Assembly (NCBI RefSeq): GCF_009695935.1 | Contig: NZ_VUMY01000013.1 | Coordinates: 1 to 64,000 of the forward strand | Length of the DNA: 64,000 nt | Direction of reading: 5' to 3' | From: Mobiluncus porci | Lineage (GTDB): Bacteria; Actinomycetota; Actinomycetes; Actinomycetales; Actinomycetaceae | Shown: in pieces, positions 43,509-52,406 of the stretch | How the letters are laid out: every line of letters starts with the position of its first letter | Numbering within the stretch: the first letter of the stretch is position 1 | Notes under the pieces: generated by a model | What the model saw: the letters and a program-made list of their open reading frames with translations, nothing else | The model's database searches: none | Told to the model about the DNA's origin: nothing | Position numbers and translations under genes: made by a program

Positions 43509-45053
43509 TTGTTACCACTGATTTATGCCGCGACCGAGAAAGAACCGTCGGCTTACGAAAAAATTAACAAAATTGTGGCCGATGCTATCGGCAATGCCTA
43601 CGGAGTGAGTATCGCCTATACCCTCATCGTGGTGTTGCTCGGATTCGGCATTTACGCCACAATCCGGACTGGCGCGGTTCAGTTCACTATGTTCGGAAAA
43701 ATGTGGAAAACCGTCCTGGGGTCTCGTAAAGGCGCCGAAGGTGGGATTTCTTCCTTCCAAGCCTTTGCAGTGGGGCTCGCCGACCGGATCGGCACCGGCA
43801 ACATTGCTGGTGTCGCCATCGCTATCACCGTGGGCGGAGCGGGTTCGATTTTCTGGATGTGGGTAGTGGCTCTCATCGGGATGGCCAGCGCCTTTATAGA
43901 GGCGACACTGGCGCAGTTGTTCAAAGTACGCAACCCTGACGGCACCTTCCGCGGCGGTCCAGCGTTTTACATCGAACGTGGCTTGGGCTCGAGAACCTGG
44001 GGCTCGATTTTCGCGGTGCTCCTAATCTTCACCTACGCCTTCACTTTCCAACTTATCCAATCCAACACTTTGGCCGGTCTTGCCAAGGCTAACTTCGGAA
44101 TGCCGACCTACGCGACGGGGCTGCTTCTCGTAGCGATAACTGCGCCGTTCTTCATTATGGGCATTCGCTCGGTGGCGCGGATTGCTGAATACTTGGCTCC
44201 GTTGATGGCTCTGATTTACATGGTGCTGGCCTTGATCGTGATTGTGGAAAACATCGGTCAACTCGGCGCGGTTCTCACCATGATTTTCCAAGGAGCCTTC
44301 GGGGTTAACTCGATGGCAGGGGGAGCTCTCGGTGGGTTCTACGCTGCGTTGATGAACGGGACAAAACGCGGTCTGTATTCCAACGAGGCCGGCATGGGTT
44401 CCGCCCCGAACGCAGCCGCCACCGCGACCGTGTCTCACCCGGTCAAGCAGGGCTTTATCCAGTCTCTCGGCGTGTTTGTCGACACCATCATGGTTTGTAC
44501 TGCCACTGCTTTCATCGTTTTGCTGGGAGGCGTTTACGACCCGAATGCGGCCGAACAGCCCTCCGACGGCGCCGCTTTGACTGTAGACTCGCTAGCCTCT
44601 CTCGGCGGCTGGACCAAACCGGTGGTTCTCATCGTTATCTTCATGTTCGTTTATTCGACCTTGCTGGGGAATTTCAGCTACGCCGAAGGCAACATCAAAT
44701 ATCTCCTCGGCATTGAAAACAAGGCCGGCATCGTCAAAGCCATCTGTATCATTGCGGTCTTCCTGGGTTCGGTGCTTTCCCTCAAAGTGGTGTGGAATCT
44801 GGGAGACTGGACGGCCGCACTAATGGCCATCATGAACCTCGTGGCATGTTTCCTGCTGTTCAAGTGGGCTTTGGGAGCGCTCAAAGATTACAAGCACCAG
44901 CTAGAGACCAAGCCCGAGGCCGAGATCCAGTTCTGTTCCACAGATAACGAGTTTATGCCCGGCGTTCTCCCCACCGATATTTGGACGCGGGAAGGTATTG
45001 AGAGTGGGCGCAATATCTCGAGCGACCCCAACTCCTGGGAGCACGAGGATTAA
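43509..45053 (+). CDS. Alanine/glycine:sodium symporter, AGCS family
   Basis: A 514-residue transporter with about eleven membrane helices. GAVQFTMFGKMWKTVLGS, the RIGTGNIAGVAIAI sodium-site region, FRGGPAFYIERGLG and NEAGMGSAPNAAATA are diagnostic of AGCS proteins. It imports alanine or glycine with sodium. I place the start at TTG 43509, with AAGGAG 7 bp upstream; a GTG 33 bp earlier would cover that ribosome site. A putative TAAACT -10 lies near 43463. Confidence 0.94.
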   Translation: MLPLIYAATEKEPSAYEKINKIVADAIGNAYGVSIAYTLIVVLLGFGIYATIRTGAVQFTMFGKMWKTVLGSRKGAEGGISSFQAFAVGLADRIGTGNIAGVAIAITVGGAGSIFWMWVVALIGMASAFIEATLAQLFKVRNPDGTFRGGPAFYIERGLGSRTWGSIFAVLLIFTYAFTFQLIQSNTLAGLAKANFGMPTYATGLLLVAITAPFFIMGIRSVARIAEYLAPLMALIYMVLALIVIVENIGQLGAVLTMIFQGAFGVNSMAGGALGGFYAALMNGTKRGLYSNEAGMGSAPNAAATATVSHPVKQGFIQSLGVFVDTIMVCTATAFIVLLGGVYDPNAAEQPSDGAALTVDSLASLGGWTKPVVLIVIFMFVYSTLLGNFSYAEGNIKYLLGIENKAGIVKAICIIAVFLGSVLSLKVVWNLGDWTAALMAIMNLVACFLLFKWALGALKDYKHQLETKPEAEIQFCSTDNEFMPGVLPTDIWTREGIESGRNISSDPNSWEHED

Positions 45054-45116
45054 GCTTTTCTCCGATTTCCCGATACCCTCGAAGTAGTGTTCATAAGTTG
45101 TAGATAAGGAGTAGCA

Positions 45117-46379
45117 GTGAGCGACTTAATAGATGAACTGGAGTGGCGTGGACTCATCAAGCAGCATACCGATTTGGAGACGCTTAGAAAGGCTCTGAAC
45201 GAAACCCAAGTCACCTTCTATTGTGGCTTCGACCCGACTGCGGCGTCTTTACATCACGGGCATCTGGTTCAGCTCATCATGATGCGCCACCTGCAACTTG
45301 CTGGACACCACCCCATAGCGCTGGTGGGCGGGGCAACCGGACTCATCGGAGACCCGCGGATGACCCAGGAACGTCAGCTCCACGATAAGGCGACAGTGGC
45401 CGAGTGGGTCGAAAGACTCAAGGCTCAGATTGAGAAGTTTTTGGATTTCGAGGGGGACAACCCCGCGCGAATGGTCAACAATCTCGACTGGACCGAACCC
45501 CTGTCTGCTATCGATTTGCTGCGTGACCTTGGGAAAAACTTCCGTATGGGAACCATGCTCGCGAAGGATGCGGTAGCAAGGCGTCTCCAGAGCGAAGAAG
45601 GCATTTCCTTTACTGAATTCTCCTACCAAATCCTCCAGGCCAACGATTTCCTCCAGCTTTACCGCAAATACGGGGCCACCCTGGAAACCGGTGGGAACGA
45701 CCAGTGGGGGAACCTCGTCGGCGGCATGGATCTGATTCATAAAATCGAGGGCGCTGATGTTCACGTCATGACGACACCGCTCATCACCAAGTCGGATGGA
45801 ACCAAGTTCGGAAAATCCGAGGGTGGCGCCATCTGGCTTGATCCCGAGATGCTGAGTCCCTACGCGTTCTACCAATTCTGGTTGAATGTCGAAGACGCGG
45901 ATGTGGTTCACTTCTTGAAGGTGTTCACGTTCCTGCCGCGCGAAGAAATCGAGGAACTGGAACGCCAAACTGCGGAGAATCCCGGCGCGCGCGCGGCGCA
46001 ACGTGCGCTCGCCGAGGCGGTTACCACCCTCGTCCACGGGGAATCCGAAACCGAGCGGGTGAAAGAGGCCTCGGCGGCCCTGTTCGGACGTGGGGATCTT
46101 CGCGCAGTAGATGGCAAGACTTTGGTCGCGGCCACTTCTGACCTGCCTCGAGCCGCGGTGACGGTGGATCGAACCACCATCCTCGACCTGCTGGTTGATT
46201 CGGGATTGGAAAAAGGCATCGGGGCCGCCAAGCGCACGATTGCCTCCGGTGGCGCCTATATCAACAACGAGAAGGTCTCCGAGGAGAATCGCACTATCAC
46301 CTCGGAAGATGTTCTTCCCGGTGATGTCGTTTTGTTCCGCCGCGGCAAGCGCCAGCTCGGCGTGGGGACGCTAAGCTAA
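45117..46379 (+). CDS. tyrS: Tyrosyl-tRNA synthetase
   Basis: A 420-residue class I synthetase. The HIGH-type motif is LHHGHLVQL in FDPTAASLHHGH, the KMSKS-type loop is KFGKS in KSDGTKFGKSEGG, and the tyrosine site shows GGNDQWGN. The C-terminal S4 domain (RTIASGGAYINNEKV) binds tRNA. The GTG start follows AAGGAG. No T-box leader was found in the 63 bp upstream. It is followed 24 bp later by an aldehyde dehydrogenase gene, perhaps in one transcript. Confidence 0.97.
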   Translation: MSDLIDELEWRGLIKQHTDLETLRKALNETQVTFYCGFDPTAASLHHGHLVQLIMMRHLQLAGHHPIALVGGATGLIGDPRMTQERQLHDKATVAEWVERLKAQIEKFLDFEGDNPARMVNNLDWTEPLSAIDLLRDLGKNFRMGTMLAKDAVARRLQSEEGISFTEFSYQILQANDFLQLYRKYGATLETGGNDQWGNLVGGMDLIHKIEGADVHVMTTPLITKSDGTKFGKSEGGAIWLDPEMLSPYAFYQFWLNVEDADVVHFLKVFTFLPREEIEELERQTAENPGARAAQRALAEAVTTLVHGESETERVKEASAALFGRGDLRAVDGKTLVAATSDLPRAAVTVDRTTILDLLVDSGLEKGIGAAKRTIASGGAYINNEKVSEENRTITSEDVLPGDVVLFRRGKRQLGVGTLS

Positions 46380-46403
46380 GTATGACGAGCAAAGGAGCTA
46401 CGA

Positions 46404-48035
46404 ATGTCAACTGTTGAATCGACCCTGGAAACTGAAACCTCCCAGACAACCGAGGCTCCCGCCTCAGCTAGCGCCATTCACCGGCGTTGCGAGGAATCTT
46501 TCCATCATTTTGTGAAGGATATCTATGAGACGGTGAATCTCCCCGCGGATCGGCCTTTGCGCCACGTGAAGTCTCCGCTGACGAGTCTGGAGGCCACCGG
46601 AGTCCCGCAAGCTACCTTGGAGGATCTGGAGGACGCGGTCGCGCGGGCCAAGGCGGCGCAAAAACGCTGGGCGAAAACTCCCGCTTCTGTGCGTTCCCAG
46701 TGGCTGTTGCGGTTGCACGATTTGTTGTGGAAAAACGCCGCCGAGATGATGGACATTATCCAGTGGGAGTCGGGCAAATCCCGCTACCACGCCTTTGATG
46801 AAATCCAGGACGTGGCTCTCAACAGCCGCTACTACGCCCGCACCTTGTCCCATGTTCTGCGAGACGAACGGCGCCGTGGTGCCTTCCCGGTTTTGACCCA
46901 GACGACCGTCATGTACGCCCCGAAGGGGCTCGTCGGAGTGATTGCGCCGTGGAACTATCCCCTCGCGATGGGGATTTCGGATGCGATTGCGGCAATTGCG
47001 GCCGGAAACGCAGTCGTGACGAAACCGGATTCCAACACGCCCTTGACGGTTATCGCGGCGAAAGCGCTGATGGTTCGAGCCGGTCTTGATCCCGACTTGT
47101 TTACTATCGTCCCGGGTCGCGGCTCGGTTATCGGGACTCCGCTTATCGCCAGTGTGAACTACATGATGTTCACCGGCTCCACCAAGACCGGTCGTTCCAT
47201 TGCCGCCCAGGCCGGGGAGAACTTGATCGGGGTCAGCGCCGAACTCGGCGGGAAGAACCCGATGATTGTCTTGGCGGATGCGAATGTGGATGCGGCGGTG
47301 AAGGGGCTCATCCGCGGAGCCTTTTCCAATGGCGGACAGCTCTGTGTTTCTATCGAGCGGCTCTATGTCCACGACTCGATTTATGAAGAATTCAAACAGA
47401 AACTCGTGGCGACCGTGGAGGCTATGCGGATTGAGGCCTCGCTCGATTGGGACGTGGATATGGGCGTGATGGTTTCCGACGACCAGCTCCACACCGTGGA
47501 AACCCAGGTTAATGACGCTCTCGACAAGGGCGCCTTCCCGCTGGTGGGGGCACGTCGACTTCCGGAGGTGGCTCCGACCGCCTATGCGCCGACGATTCTT
47601 GAGGGCGTGAAGGAAGGCATGGAGGTGTTCAACCACGAAACCTTCGGGCCGGTTGTGTCCCTCTATCGGTTCCACACCGATGAACAAGCGATCGCTCTGG
47701 CCAATGACACGAACTATGGCCTGAACTCCTCGATTTGGGGGAATCCTTCACACGCTTTCGCGGTGGCTCGCCAGATTGAGACCGGAACTGTGAACATCAA
47801 CGAGGGCTTTACTGCCGCTTGGGGGTCGATGGATGCGCCCATGGGTGGCTGGAAGGAATCCGGCATCGGAAGACGCCACGGGATTGAGGGCATCCGGAAA
47901 TATATGGAGGCCAAGACTATCGCGGTGCAAAACCGCGCGGTGCCGATTGCCCCGATTCTCGGTCTTTCTAAGCAGCAATACGCGGGCGTTCTCACTTTCG
48001 CTTTGAAGGCGCTACGCTGGCTGCGTTTTAAGTAA
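46404..48035 (+). CDS. Succinate-semialdehyde dehydrogenase-like aldehyde dehydrogenase
   Basis: A 543-residue NAD(P)-dependent aldehyde dehydrogenase. The cofactor motif FTGSTKTGRSIA, catalytic Glu in ELGGKNPMIV, catalytic Cys in NGGQLCVSIERLYV and ETFGPVVSLYRF are all in place. The pattern IAPWNYPLAMGISDAIAAI with an Ile-Glu-Arg after the Cys is close to actinobacterial GabD2. The first 35 residues are Thr/Ser/Glu-rich and probably disordered. AAAGGAG precedes the ATG. Substrate assignment is by resemblance only. Confidence 0.88.
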   Translation: MSTVESTLETETSQTTEAPASASAIHRRCEESFHHFVKDIYETVNLPADRPLRHVKSPLTSLEATGVPQATLEDLEDAVARAKAAQKRWAKTPASVRSQWLLRLHDLLWKNAAEMMDIIQWESGKSRYHAFDEIQDVALNSRYYARTLSHVLRDERRRGAFPVLTQTTVMYAPKGLVGVIAPWNYPLAMGISDAIAAIAAGNAVVTKPDSNTPLTVIAAKALMVRAGLDPDLFTIVPGRGSVIGTPLIASVNYMMFTGSTKTGRSIAAQAGENLIGVSAELGGKNPMIVLADANVDAAVKGLIRGAFSNGGQLCVSIERLYVHDSIYEEFKQKLVATVEAMRIEASLDWDVDMGVMVSDDQLHTVETQVNDALDKGAFPLVGARRLPEVAPTAYAPTILEGVKEGMEVFNHETFGPVVSLYRFHTDEQAIALANDTNYGLNSSIWGNPSHAFAVARQIETGTVNINEGFTAAWGSMDAPMGGWKESGIGRRHGIEGIRKYMEAKTIAVQNRAVPIAPILGLSKQQYAGVLTFALKALRWLRFK

Positions 48036-48038
48036 ACG

Positions 48039-48704
48039 CTAGAGTAAGCCGCTTTTGGCCGCCTTGTAGGCCAGTTGGACTCGGCGGGTTCCCATCTGGG
48101 AAAGAGCTTCCTTGATGTAGGTGGTGGCGCTGGCCTCGGTCACCCCAATTAGCCGCGCTATTTCGCGGTTGGTAAGCCCTTTTGCTAGACCAACCACCAC
48201 CTTCTGGTGGCGCGGAGACAGCTCGTGGTACTTGGCCATGAATTCCTCATCGACTTCCGGCGTGCCTTTGACATAGAAATCAGTGATGCGCTTGAGTGGT
48301 TCAGTGCCGAGAACCTGCTCGCCGCGCAAGGCTTTCTCGCAAGCCTCCCGGATTTCCCCAACCGTTGATTCCTTCGTCAAGAAGCCCCGAGCTCCCGAAC
48401 TGAGCGCTTGTTGAAGACTCTCGGGGCGTTCAAAAGCGGTTAACATCAACACGACACAGTTGGGATGAACCGCATTCAGCCGCTGCAGAGTTTCAATTCC
48501 ATCAAGACCTGGCATCGTCACGTCCAGGAGCATGACATCGAAATCTGTGTTGTCGGCAATCTCTAGGGCCTCTTCCCCGCTTGTAGCCTTTGCTACCACC
48601 TCAAGCCTTGGATTGGCATTCAGGGCTTTGACTGTGTTTTCGCGATAAATCTCATCGTCATCAACAAAAAGAACCCGAATCGTTCCCGAATTATTTTGAG
48701 TCAT
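48039..48704 (-). CDS. NarL/FixJ-family response regulator
   Basis: A 221-residue regulator. The receiver domain (about 9-125) has acidic pocket Asp15-Asp16, phosphoacceptor Asp61 in LLDVTMPGLDG, and Thr and Lys in MLTAFE and FLTKES. The C-terminal LuxR-type helix-turn-helix reads LSPRHQKVVVGLAKGLTNRE then IARLIGVTEASATTYI. AAGGAGG precedes ATG 48704. The start overlaps the 3' end of the kinase gene by 14 bp, so the pair is coupled. The divergent secretion genes, with shared palindromes in front of two of them, are the likely targets. Confidence 0.94.
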   Translation of the reverse strand: MTQNNSGTIRVLFVDDDEIYRENTVKALNANPRLEVVAKATSGEEALEIADNTDFDVMLLDVTMPGLDGIETLQRLNAVHPNCVVLMLTAFERPESLQQALSSGARGFLTKESTVGEIREACEKALRGEQVLGTEPLKRITDFYVKGTPEVDEEFMAKYHELSPRHQKVVVGLAKGLTNREIARLIGVTEASATTYIKEALSQMGTRRVQLAYKAAKSGLL

Positions 48705-49869
48705 TGTCTTCCTCCTTCTTTGAAACAAGAGGTAACTCTATGCGGAGAAACCACATGTCTCCTTGGCTTTCCGCTTGAAGTTTTCCACCGTGGGCGAGCA
48801 CCCGGCGGTCAATAATGGCCAGTCCCATGCCGCCGCTGTTTATTGGGTCACCGGCTCCCTCGGCAATCAAGTTGGCGGTTTCAAAAGACACCGTGCCATC
48901 GTCCAGACTCAAATCCATGAAGGCAGCAGAGTTGGCCGGAGCATATTTAACCAAGTTCGTCACTGCCTCCCGGGCGCAATACTCAATCACCCGCGCGATG
49001 GTTTGACTAATCTCGGCGCTAATATCGTCAGAAATGCTGGTCCTCAGAGTGATGCCGCTTCCTCTTGCGATATCCTCACAAGCCTGAAGTGTTCCGGGCA
49101 GGTCAACCTTGATGCGCTTCTTGGCGTGTCTTCCCTCAAGGATCTGCATGGTGTCACGCAGTTCCCCCAAGGCAAAACGCGACTCGTCGATTATGGTTTT
49201 CAACGAGTGTATTTCCCTAGCTTGCCTGGTTTCATCAAGACCGTCCTCTACTACTTGGGCAATGGAGATAATGCGTGAAAGAGAAGCGGCAGTAGTGTCA
49301 TGAAGCTGAGCGGAAAGATTCTGGCGCAGTTTGAGACTCTGCTCCGCGCTTTGCTCCCGCTCGGAGACGATTTTCTCCACCAGTTGCATATTTCGATCTT
49401 GATACATCCGCAATGTGTAGCCAGCTGCCGCTGCCGCCACGTTGAGTAGGAGCAGCAGCATCATAGCGCCAGGAAGGAATCTGCCTCCCGGGACAGAAAA
49501 TGCTACGGAGTTGAGAACAAGAAAAAGCCAACCTGTCTTGAATCTGCGGTGCAGGAACTGCTCAAAAACCACAATCAGGATAAAGAACCCCACGAGTCCC
49601 AGAGTCCCCCAAGGGGCAAGCAGCAAGAAAGCGATGGTGAGTTCAACGACCCAAGAACCCCAACGGGGAAAGAACAAGTAGCATACTACCGCAACTAATG
49701 ATGTGATTTCGTAGATTGCATCTAGGGCGCTTTGCTGGAGGAAGATAGTGTCAGTCGTTACTGCCACTACCGGCACAATCGTTAAAATTTTAAAACGTAA
49801 ATCGCCAAAGTTTTCAAACGGCGATTGAAATTTTTTGATACCACTGGTCGTTCTGGCTGGTTTAGACAC
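48691..49869 (-). CDS. Membrane sensor histidine kinase, NarL-type partner
   Basis: A 392-residue kinase. About five membrane helices (residues 28-155) are followed by a short coiled coil and a HisKA_3 dimerisation domain with His190 in LSAQLHDTTAASLSRII. The ATPase domain is HATPase_c-like (YCAREAVTNLVKYAP, then GGMGLAIIDRR), with the N-box Asn kept. There is no large extracellular domain, so the signal may be sensed in the membrane, as in peptide- or envelope-stress sensors. The start is GTG. The gene diverges from the secreted-peptide locus, 313 bp away. Confidence 0.92.
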   Translation of the reverse strand: MSKPARTTSGIKKFQSPFENFGDLRFKILTIVPVVAVTTDTIFLQQSALDAIYEITSLVAVVCYLFFPRWGSWVVELTIAFLLLAPWGTLGLVGFFILIVVFEQFLHRRFKTGWLFLVLNSVAFSVPGGRFLPGAMMLLLLLNVAAAAAGYTLRMYQDRNMQLVEKIVSEREQSAEQSLKLRQNLSAQLHDTTAASLSRIISIAQVVEDGLDETRQAREIHSLKTIIDESRFALGELRDTMQILEGRHAKKRIKVDLPGTLQACEDIARGSGITLRTSISDDISAEISQTIARVIEYCAREAVTNLVKYAPANSAAFMDLSLDDGTVSFETANLIAEGAGDPINSGGMGLAIIDRRVLAHGGKLQAESQGDMWFLRIELPLVSKKEEDNDSK

Positions 49870-50182
49870 GTTTTAAATGCTACCTGCCTTCGCAAAGCCA
49901 GGGGAAAAGTTTGCAGACTGGCGAATTGACAACGGTGATGTCGAGAGAATCGGAAGGCGTAGCAATTACCGAGGTACTTAATAGCGTTAATGACACCATC
50001 ACTGCTGAGAGTACGTGCATTTCAGTTTCTTCCACTGGTTACTCTTTATATTTGTGTGCTATCACTGTACAAGTGTCTTGTGACCCTCCCAAAATTGGGA
50101 CTCCCAATTTTGGGACCTTGGAACCTGTTTGAGGTGGCTGTAAGTTGAACTAAAAAACCGTTCCCTTGAAAGGAACACTCCC
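49870..50182. other. Regulatory gap between the two-component system and the secretion locus
   Basis: This 313-bp divergent region has no convincing gene; a 73-residue frame at 49911-50132 lacks a ribosome site and crosses the palindrome. It should carry the promoters for both sides. Its main landmark is the double palindrome at 50087-50115. Confidence 0.6.
50087..50115. promoter_or_regulatory. Paired 14-bp palindromic operator-like sites
   Basis: TCCCAAAATTGGGA (50087-50100) and TCCCAATTTTGGGA (50102-50115) are reverse complements of each other, separated by one base, and each is itself nearly palindromic. The second word recurs exactly at 54170-54183, before the C39-like peptidase gene. 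The adjacent response regulator is the obvious candidate to bind them. Confidence 0.65.
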
Positions 50183-50377
50183 ATGAAAGCTATCAAATTC
50201 GCATCCGCTCTTGCCGTAGCAGCCACAATGTCCCTGGGCGGAATCACCGTGGCAAATGCAGACAATAACCCTGTTGGCGACCTGAATTCTGGAGGAGTCA
50301 ACCAAGACATCATGGCGGTAGGTTGTTCCTTCACGGTGATTACCAACAATAGCTGGACATTTGCGGAGGGTGAATAA
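50183..50377 (+). CDS. Small secreted peptide precursor (possibly truncated by a frameshift)
   Basis: A 64-residue product with a clear signal peptide (MKAIKFASALAVAATMSLGG, cleavage likely after Ala-Asn-Ala at 26) and a mature part DNNPVGDLNSGGVNQDIMAV with one Cys and Trp. GAAAGGAAC precedes the ATG. The reading frame ends at TAA 50377 but peptide-like coding continues in the +1 frame to 50549. The neighbourhood (peptidoglycan-binding membrane protein, ABC ATPase and permease) resembles lactococcin-972-type bacteriocin loci, so a bacteriocin-like or signalling peptide is an inference. No firm family match was made. Confidence 0.65.
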   Translation: MKAIKFASALAVAATMSLGGITVANADNNPVGDLNSGGVNQDIMAVGCSFTVITNNSWTFAEGE

Positions 50378-50549
50378 TTGCTCGGCTGGAAAACAACTTA
50401 GAGCAGTTAAACCTTATTATCGTAACGATATTGATCCGCGTTTGTATTACATAAATGGAGCTTGGGTTGGATCTGCTGGCTCAATGAACTCCGCTACTAG
50501 ACCTGGGCGTACACTGGACGGTGGAAGCGGAATTCTGCAATACTCGTGA
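50361..50549 (+). pseudogene. Likely C-terminal half of the secreted peptide in the +1 frame
   Basis: From about 50371 the +1 frame reads NNCSAGKQLRAVKPYYRN, then LYYINGAWVGSAGSMNSATR and ends GILQYS. It has no usable start of its own: possible GTG and TTG codons overlap the GGAGG and lack spacing. Joined to the upstream frame by skipping one base, it makes a secreted peptide of about 116 residues with a second Cys that could pair with the first. Its Gly/Ser/Tyr-rich tail resembles small secreted bacteriocins in composition. It may be a mutation, a sequence error or a recoding event. Confidence 0.5.
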
Positions 50550-50573
50550 GAAGAACCGAACGTTAGGTAAGCC

Positions 50574-51248
50574 ATGAGAATTTACAGACACGCAGCCATG
50601 ATGGTGGTGCTATGTTTTTCTGCCCTGCTTTTAGGCGGATGCGCGGACGCAAGCAACGAGGTAAATGGGGCGTATGCTACTGAAATTGCTGAAATATTGA
50701 AAAGCAACCAGTCGCCTTTCGTAGAAAAGGTTCTTAAAGACGGTATCATCAGCGATGGCGAAATCGATGAGGCAAAACAGATATTTATCACTTGCTTAAA
50801 TGAAAACGGCGTGTCCGCTCAATTTGTGCTCAATGATTTCGGAGTAGAGACCTTGTCCACCACCGGAGAGATTACCCGCGCAGCGGAAGAAAGATGCGGG
50901 GCAGACGCACCAAAAATCATTAGTCTCTATCAGAGAATGCATGACAACCCCAGGAACGAAGATTTAGACGATGTGCATGCGGCTTGCTTCGTGCGACATG
51001 GTTTGGCGCCTAAGGATTTTACTGGCAAGGATCTCAAAGCTCTATACGCATCTCTTCCAACTTTCTCGGCGGGAGGCTCCTGTGACAGTAGCTCCCCGGA
51101 CTATCATGAATGTTTGGAAGCAGAGAATAGGATAATGAATGAGGAAATTCACAACACTGAAATCCCGATTATAAAACTACCTGGAGGTAGGGAGTTAAAC
51201 GGAAATGACCAGGAAGTGAATCGTTGTTTAGCCGACCCGCAGTGGTGA
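50574..51248 (+). CDS. Putative lipoprotein, unknown function
   Basis: A 224-residue protein with a type II signal peptide: a hydrophobic stretch ending in the lipobox LLGGC (Cys23). The mature part is acidic and mostly helical, and five further cysteines are spread through it (for example ITCLNENG, EERCGAD, HAACFVRHG, GGSCDSS, YHECLE), which suggests disulfide bonds outside the cell. I recognise no family. TTAGGTA lies upstream of the ATG. The gene lies between the secreted peptide and the peptidoglycan-binding protein and may be an immunity or accessory lipoprotein for that locus; this is inference only. Confidence 0.75.
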   Translation: MRIYRHAAMMVVLCFSALLLGGCADASNEVNGAYATEIAEILKSNQSPFVEKVLKDGIISDGEIDEAKQIFITCLNENGVSAQFVLNDFGVETLSTTGEITRAAEERCGADAPKIISLYQRMHDNPRNEDLDDVHAACFVRHGLAPKDFTGKDLKALYASLPTFSAGGSCDSSSPDYHECLEAENRIMNEEIHNTEIPIIKLPGGRELNGNDQEVNRCLADPQW

Positions 51249-51275
51249 GACGAGAGCCATTCGCGGCGAGGAAAC

Positions 51276-52406
51276 GTGGATATTTACAATAAGCAAGGAA
51301 AGCGGGACAGATTGAGCAAAACCGAAATGAAAACCCGGCAGCCTTGGCGACTAACTCTGGTGGTCGGGCTCATGTCTCTCGCCCTCGGTTTGTGTCTGGG
51401 ATTCCTTATCAGCCCGCTCAAGACCCCGGGCGTAAGCGGTGAGGGCACCAACTCTAAAGAACTCGATACTCCCATTTTCGCTTTTCGATCCCCTCAGCGC
51501 TTGCCAGCAACTGCGACGCTTTCCGCTGGTGGGGATTTGACAACAAATGTGGGCGGAACCATCACGAAATATGACTGTGCCGTTGGCTCGATTATTGCTT
51601 CAGGAACCAGTTTTCTTTCCCTTGATGAGGCTCCCTTACTGGTTCTGCACACAGAGGTGCCGCTGTGGCGCGACCTCGGTCCCGGCGCCCAGGGCGCTGA
51701 TGTCAGGGCTTTGCAAACCGAACTAAACCGGCTGGGACACGGCGGAACCGTCACCGGAACTTGGAATGCTGGGACAACTGCGGCAGTAAAAAAACTCTGG
51801 CTTGTGTTGGGAGTAAAACAGCTCGACACTTTGCCGAGGATACAAGTTATTTGGCTTCCCGGATTGGAAGCCGGGGTCAGGGCTTGCCCCGCAAAACTCG
51901 GCTCCACTCTTGGACCTGGCGGATCCGTAGCGACAATAACGGATATCCTTTCCGCTTTGAAAGTAGAGATTCCTCGCGGGGCCCCGCGAGTCGTGGTGGC
52001 AGGAGAGGCTCGTGAGGATATTCCTGAGGATGGCAATCTGACTGATAGCGCATTTCTGGCGGCTTATTCCGCCACTGCCAGTTATCGGGCTTGGTCGAGT
52101 AATCCCGAAGGACAGTCGTTAACCGTGGAAAGTGAGCTCAAAGAGCCAATAGAAGCAATCACGGTTCCGCCCTCCGCTCTTTACAACATTGTCGGGGACA
52201 GCGCCTGCCTAGAGTCGGGTGGTAAGGGATTCGCGGTCAGGATTCTGTCTTCGGAACTGGGGCAGACCACTGTGAGTGCGACAGATGCGGAGTCAGGAAT
52301 AAAAGCGGGGGAAGATGCTTCTAAAAGTGGAAAGTCACTGCCGAAATCGGTCAATCCTAACCCGGGAAAGGACGCGCCATCATGCGCATCGAAGCCCGCA
52401 AGCTAA
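51276..52406 (+). CDS. Membrane-anchored peptidoglycan-binding protein, HlyD-like adaptor
   Basis: A 376-residue protein with one N-terminal membrane helix (about 25-46). The region GTITKYDCAVGSIIASGTSF resembles the lipoyl-like hairpin of membrane-fusion proteins. It is followed by a PG_binding_1-type domain (about 130-172: LGPGAQGADVRALQTELNRL). Actinobacterial proteins of this build usually partner ABC exporters. The C-terminal 50 residues are Lys/Ser/Gly-rich and probably disordered. The GTG start follows GAGGAAAC. The end overlaps the ABC ATPase gene by 25 bp, so the two are coupled. Confidence 0.82.
   Translation: MDIYNKQGKRDRLSKTEMKTRQPWRLTLVVGLMSLALGLCLGFLISPLKTPGVSGEGTNSKELDTPIFAFRSPQRLPATATLSAGGDLTTNVGGTITKYDCAVGSIIASGTSFLSLDEAPLLVLHTEVPLWRDLGPGAQGADVRALQTELNRLGHGGTVTGTWNAGTTAAVKKLWLVLGVKQLDTLPRIQVIWLPGLEAGVRACPAKLGSTLGPGGSVATITDILSALKVEIPRGAPRVVVAGEAREDIPEDGNLTDSAFLAAYSATASYRAWSSNPEGQSLTVESELKEPIEAITVPPSALYNIVGDSACLESGGKGFAVRILSSELGQTTVSATDAESGIKAGEDASKSGKSLPKSVNPNPGKDAPSCASKPAS

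Noticed and set aside
49911-50132. 73-residue frame before the secreted peptide gene
   Set aside because: No Shine-Dalgarno, Thr/Ser/Val-rich without a domain, and it runs through the operator-like palindromes.
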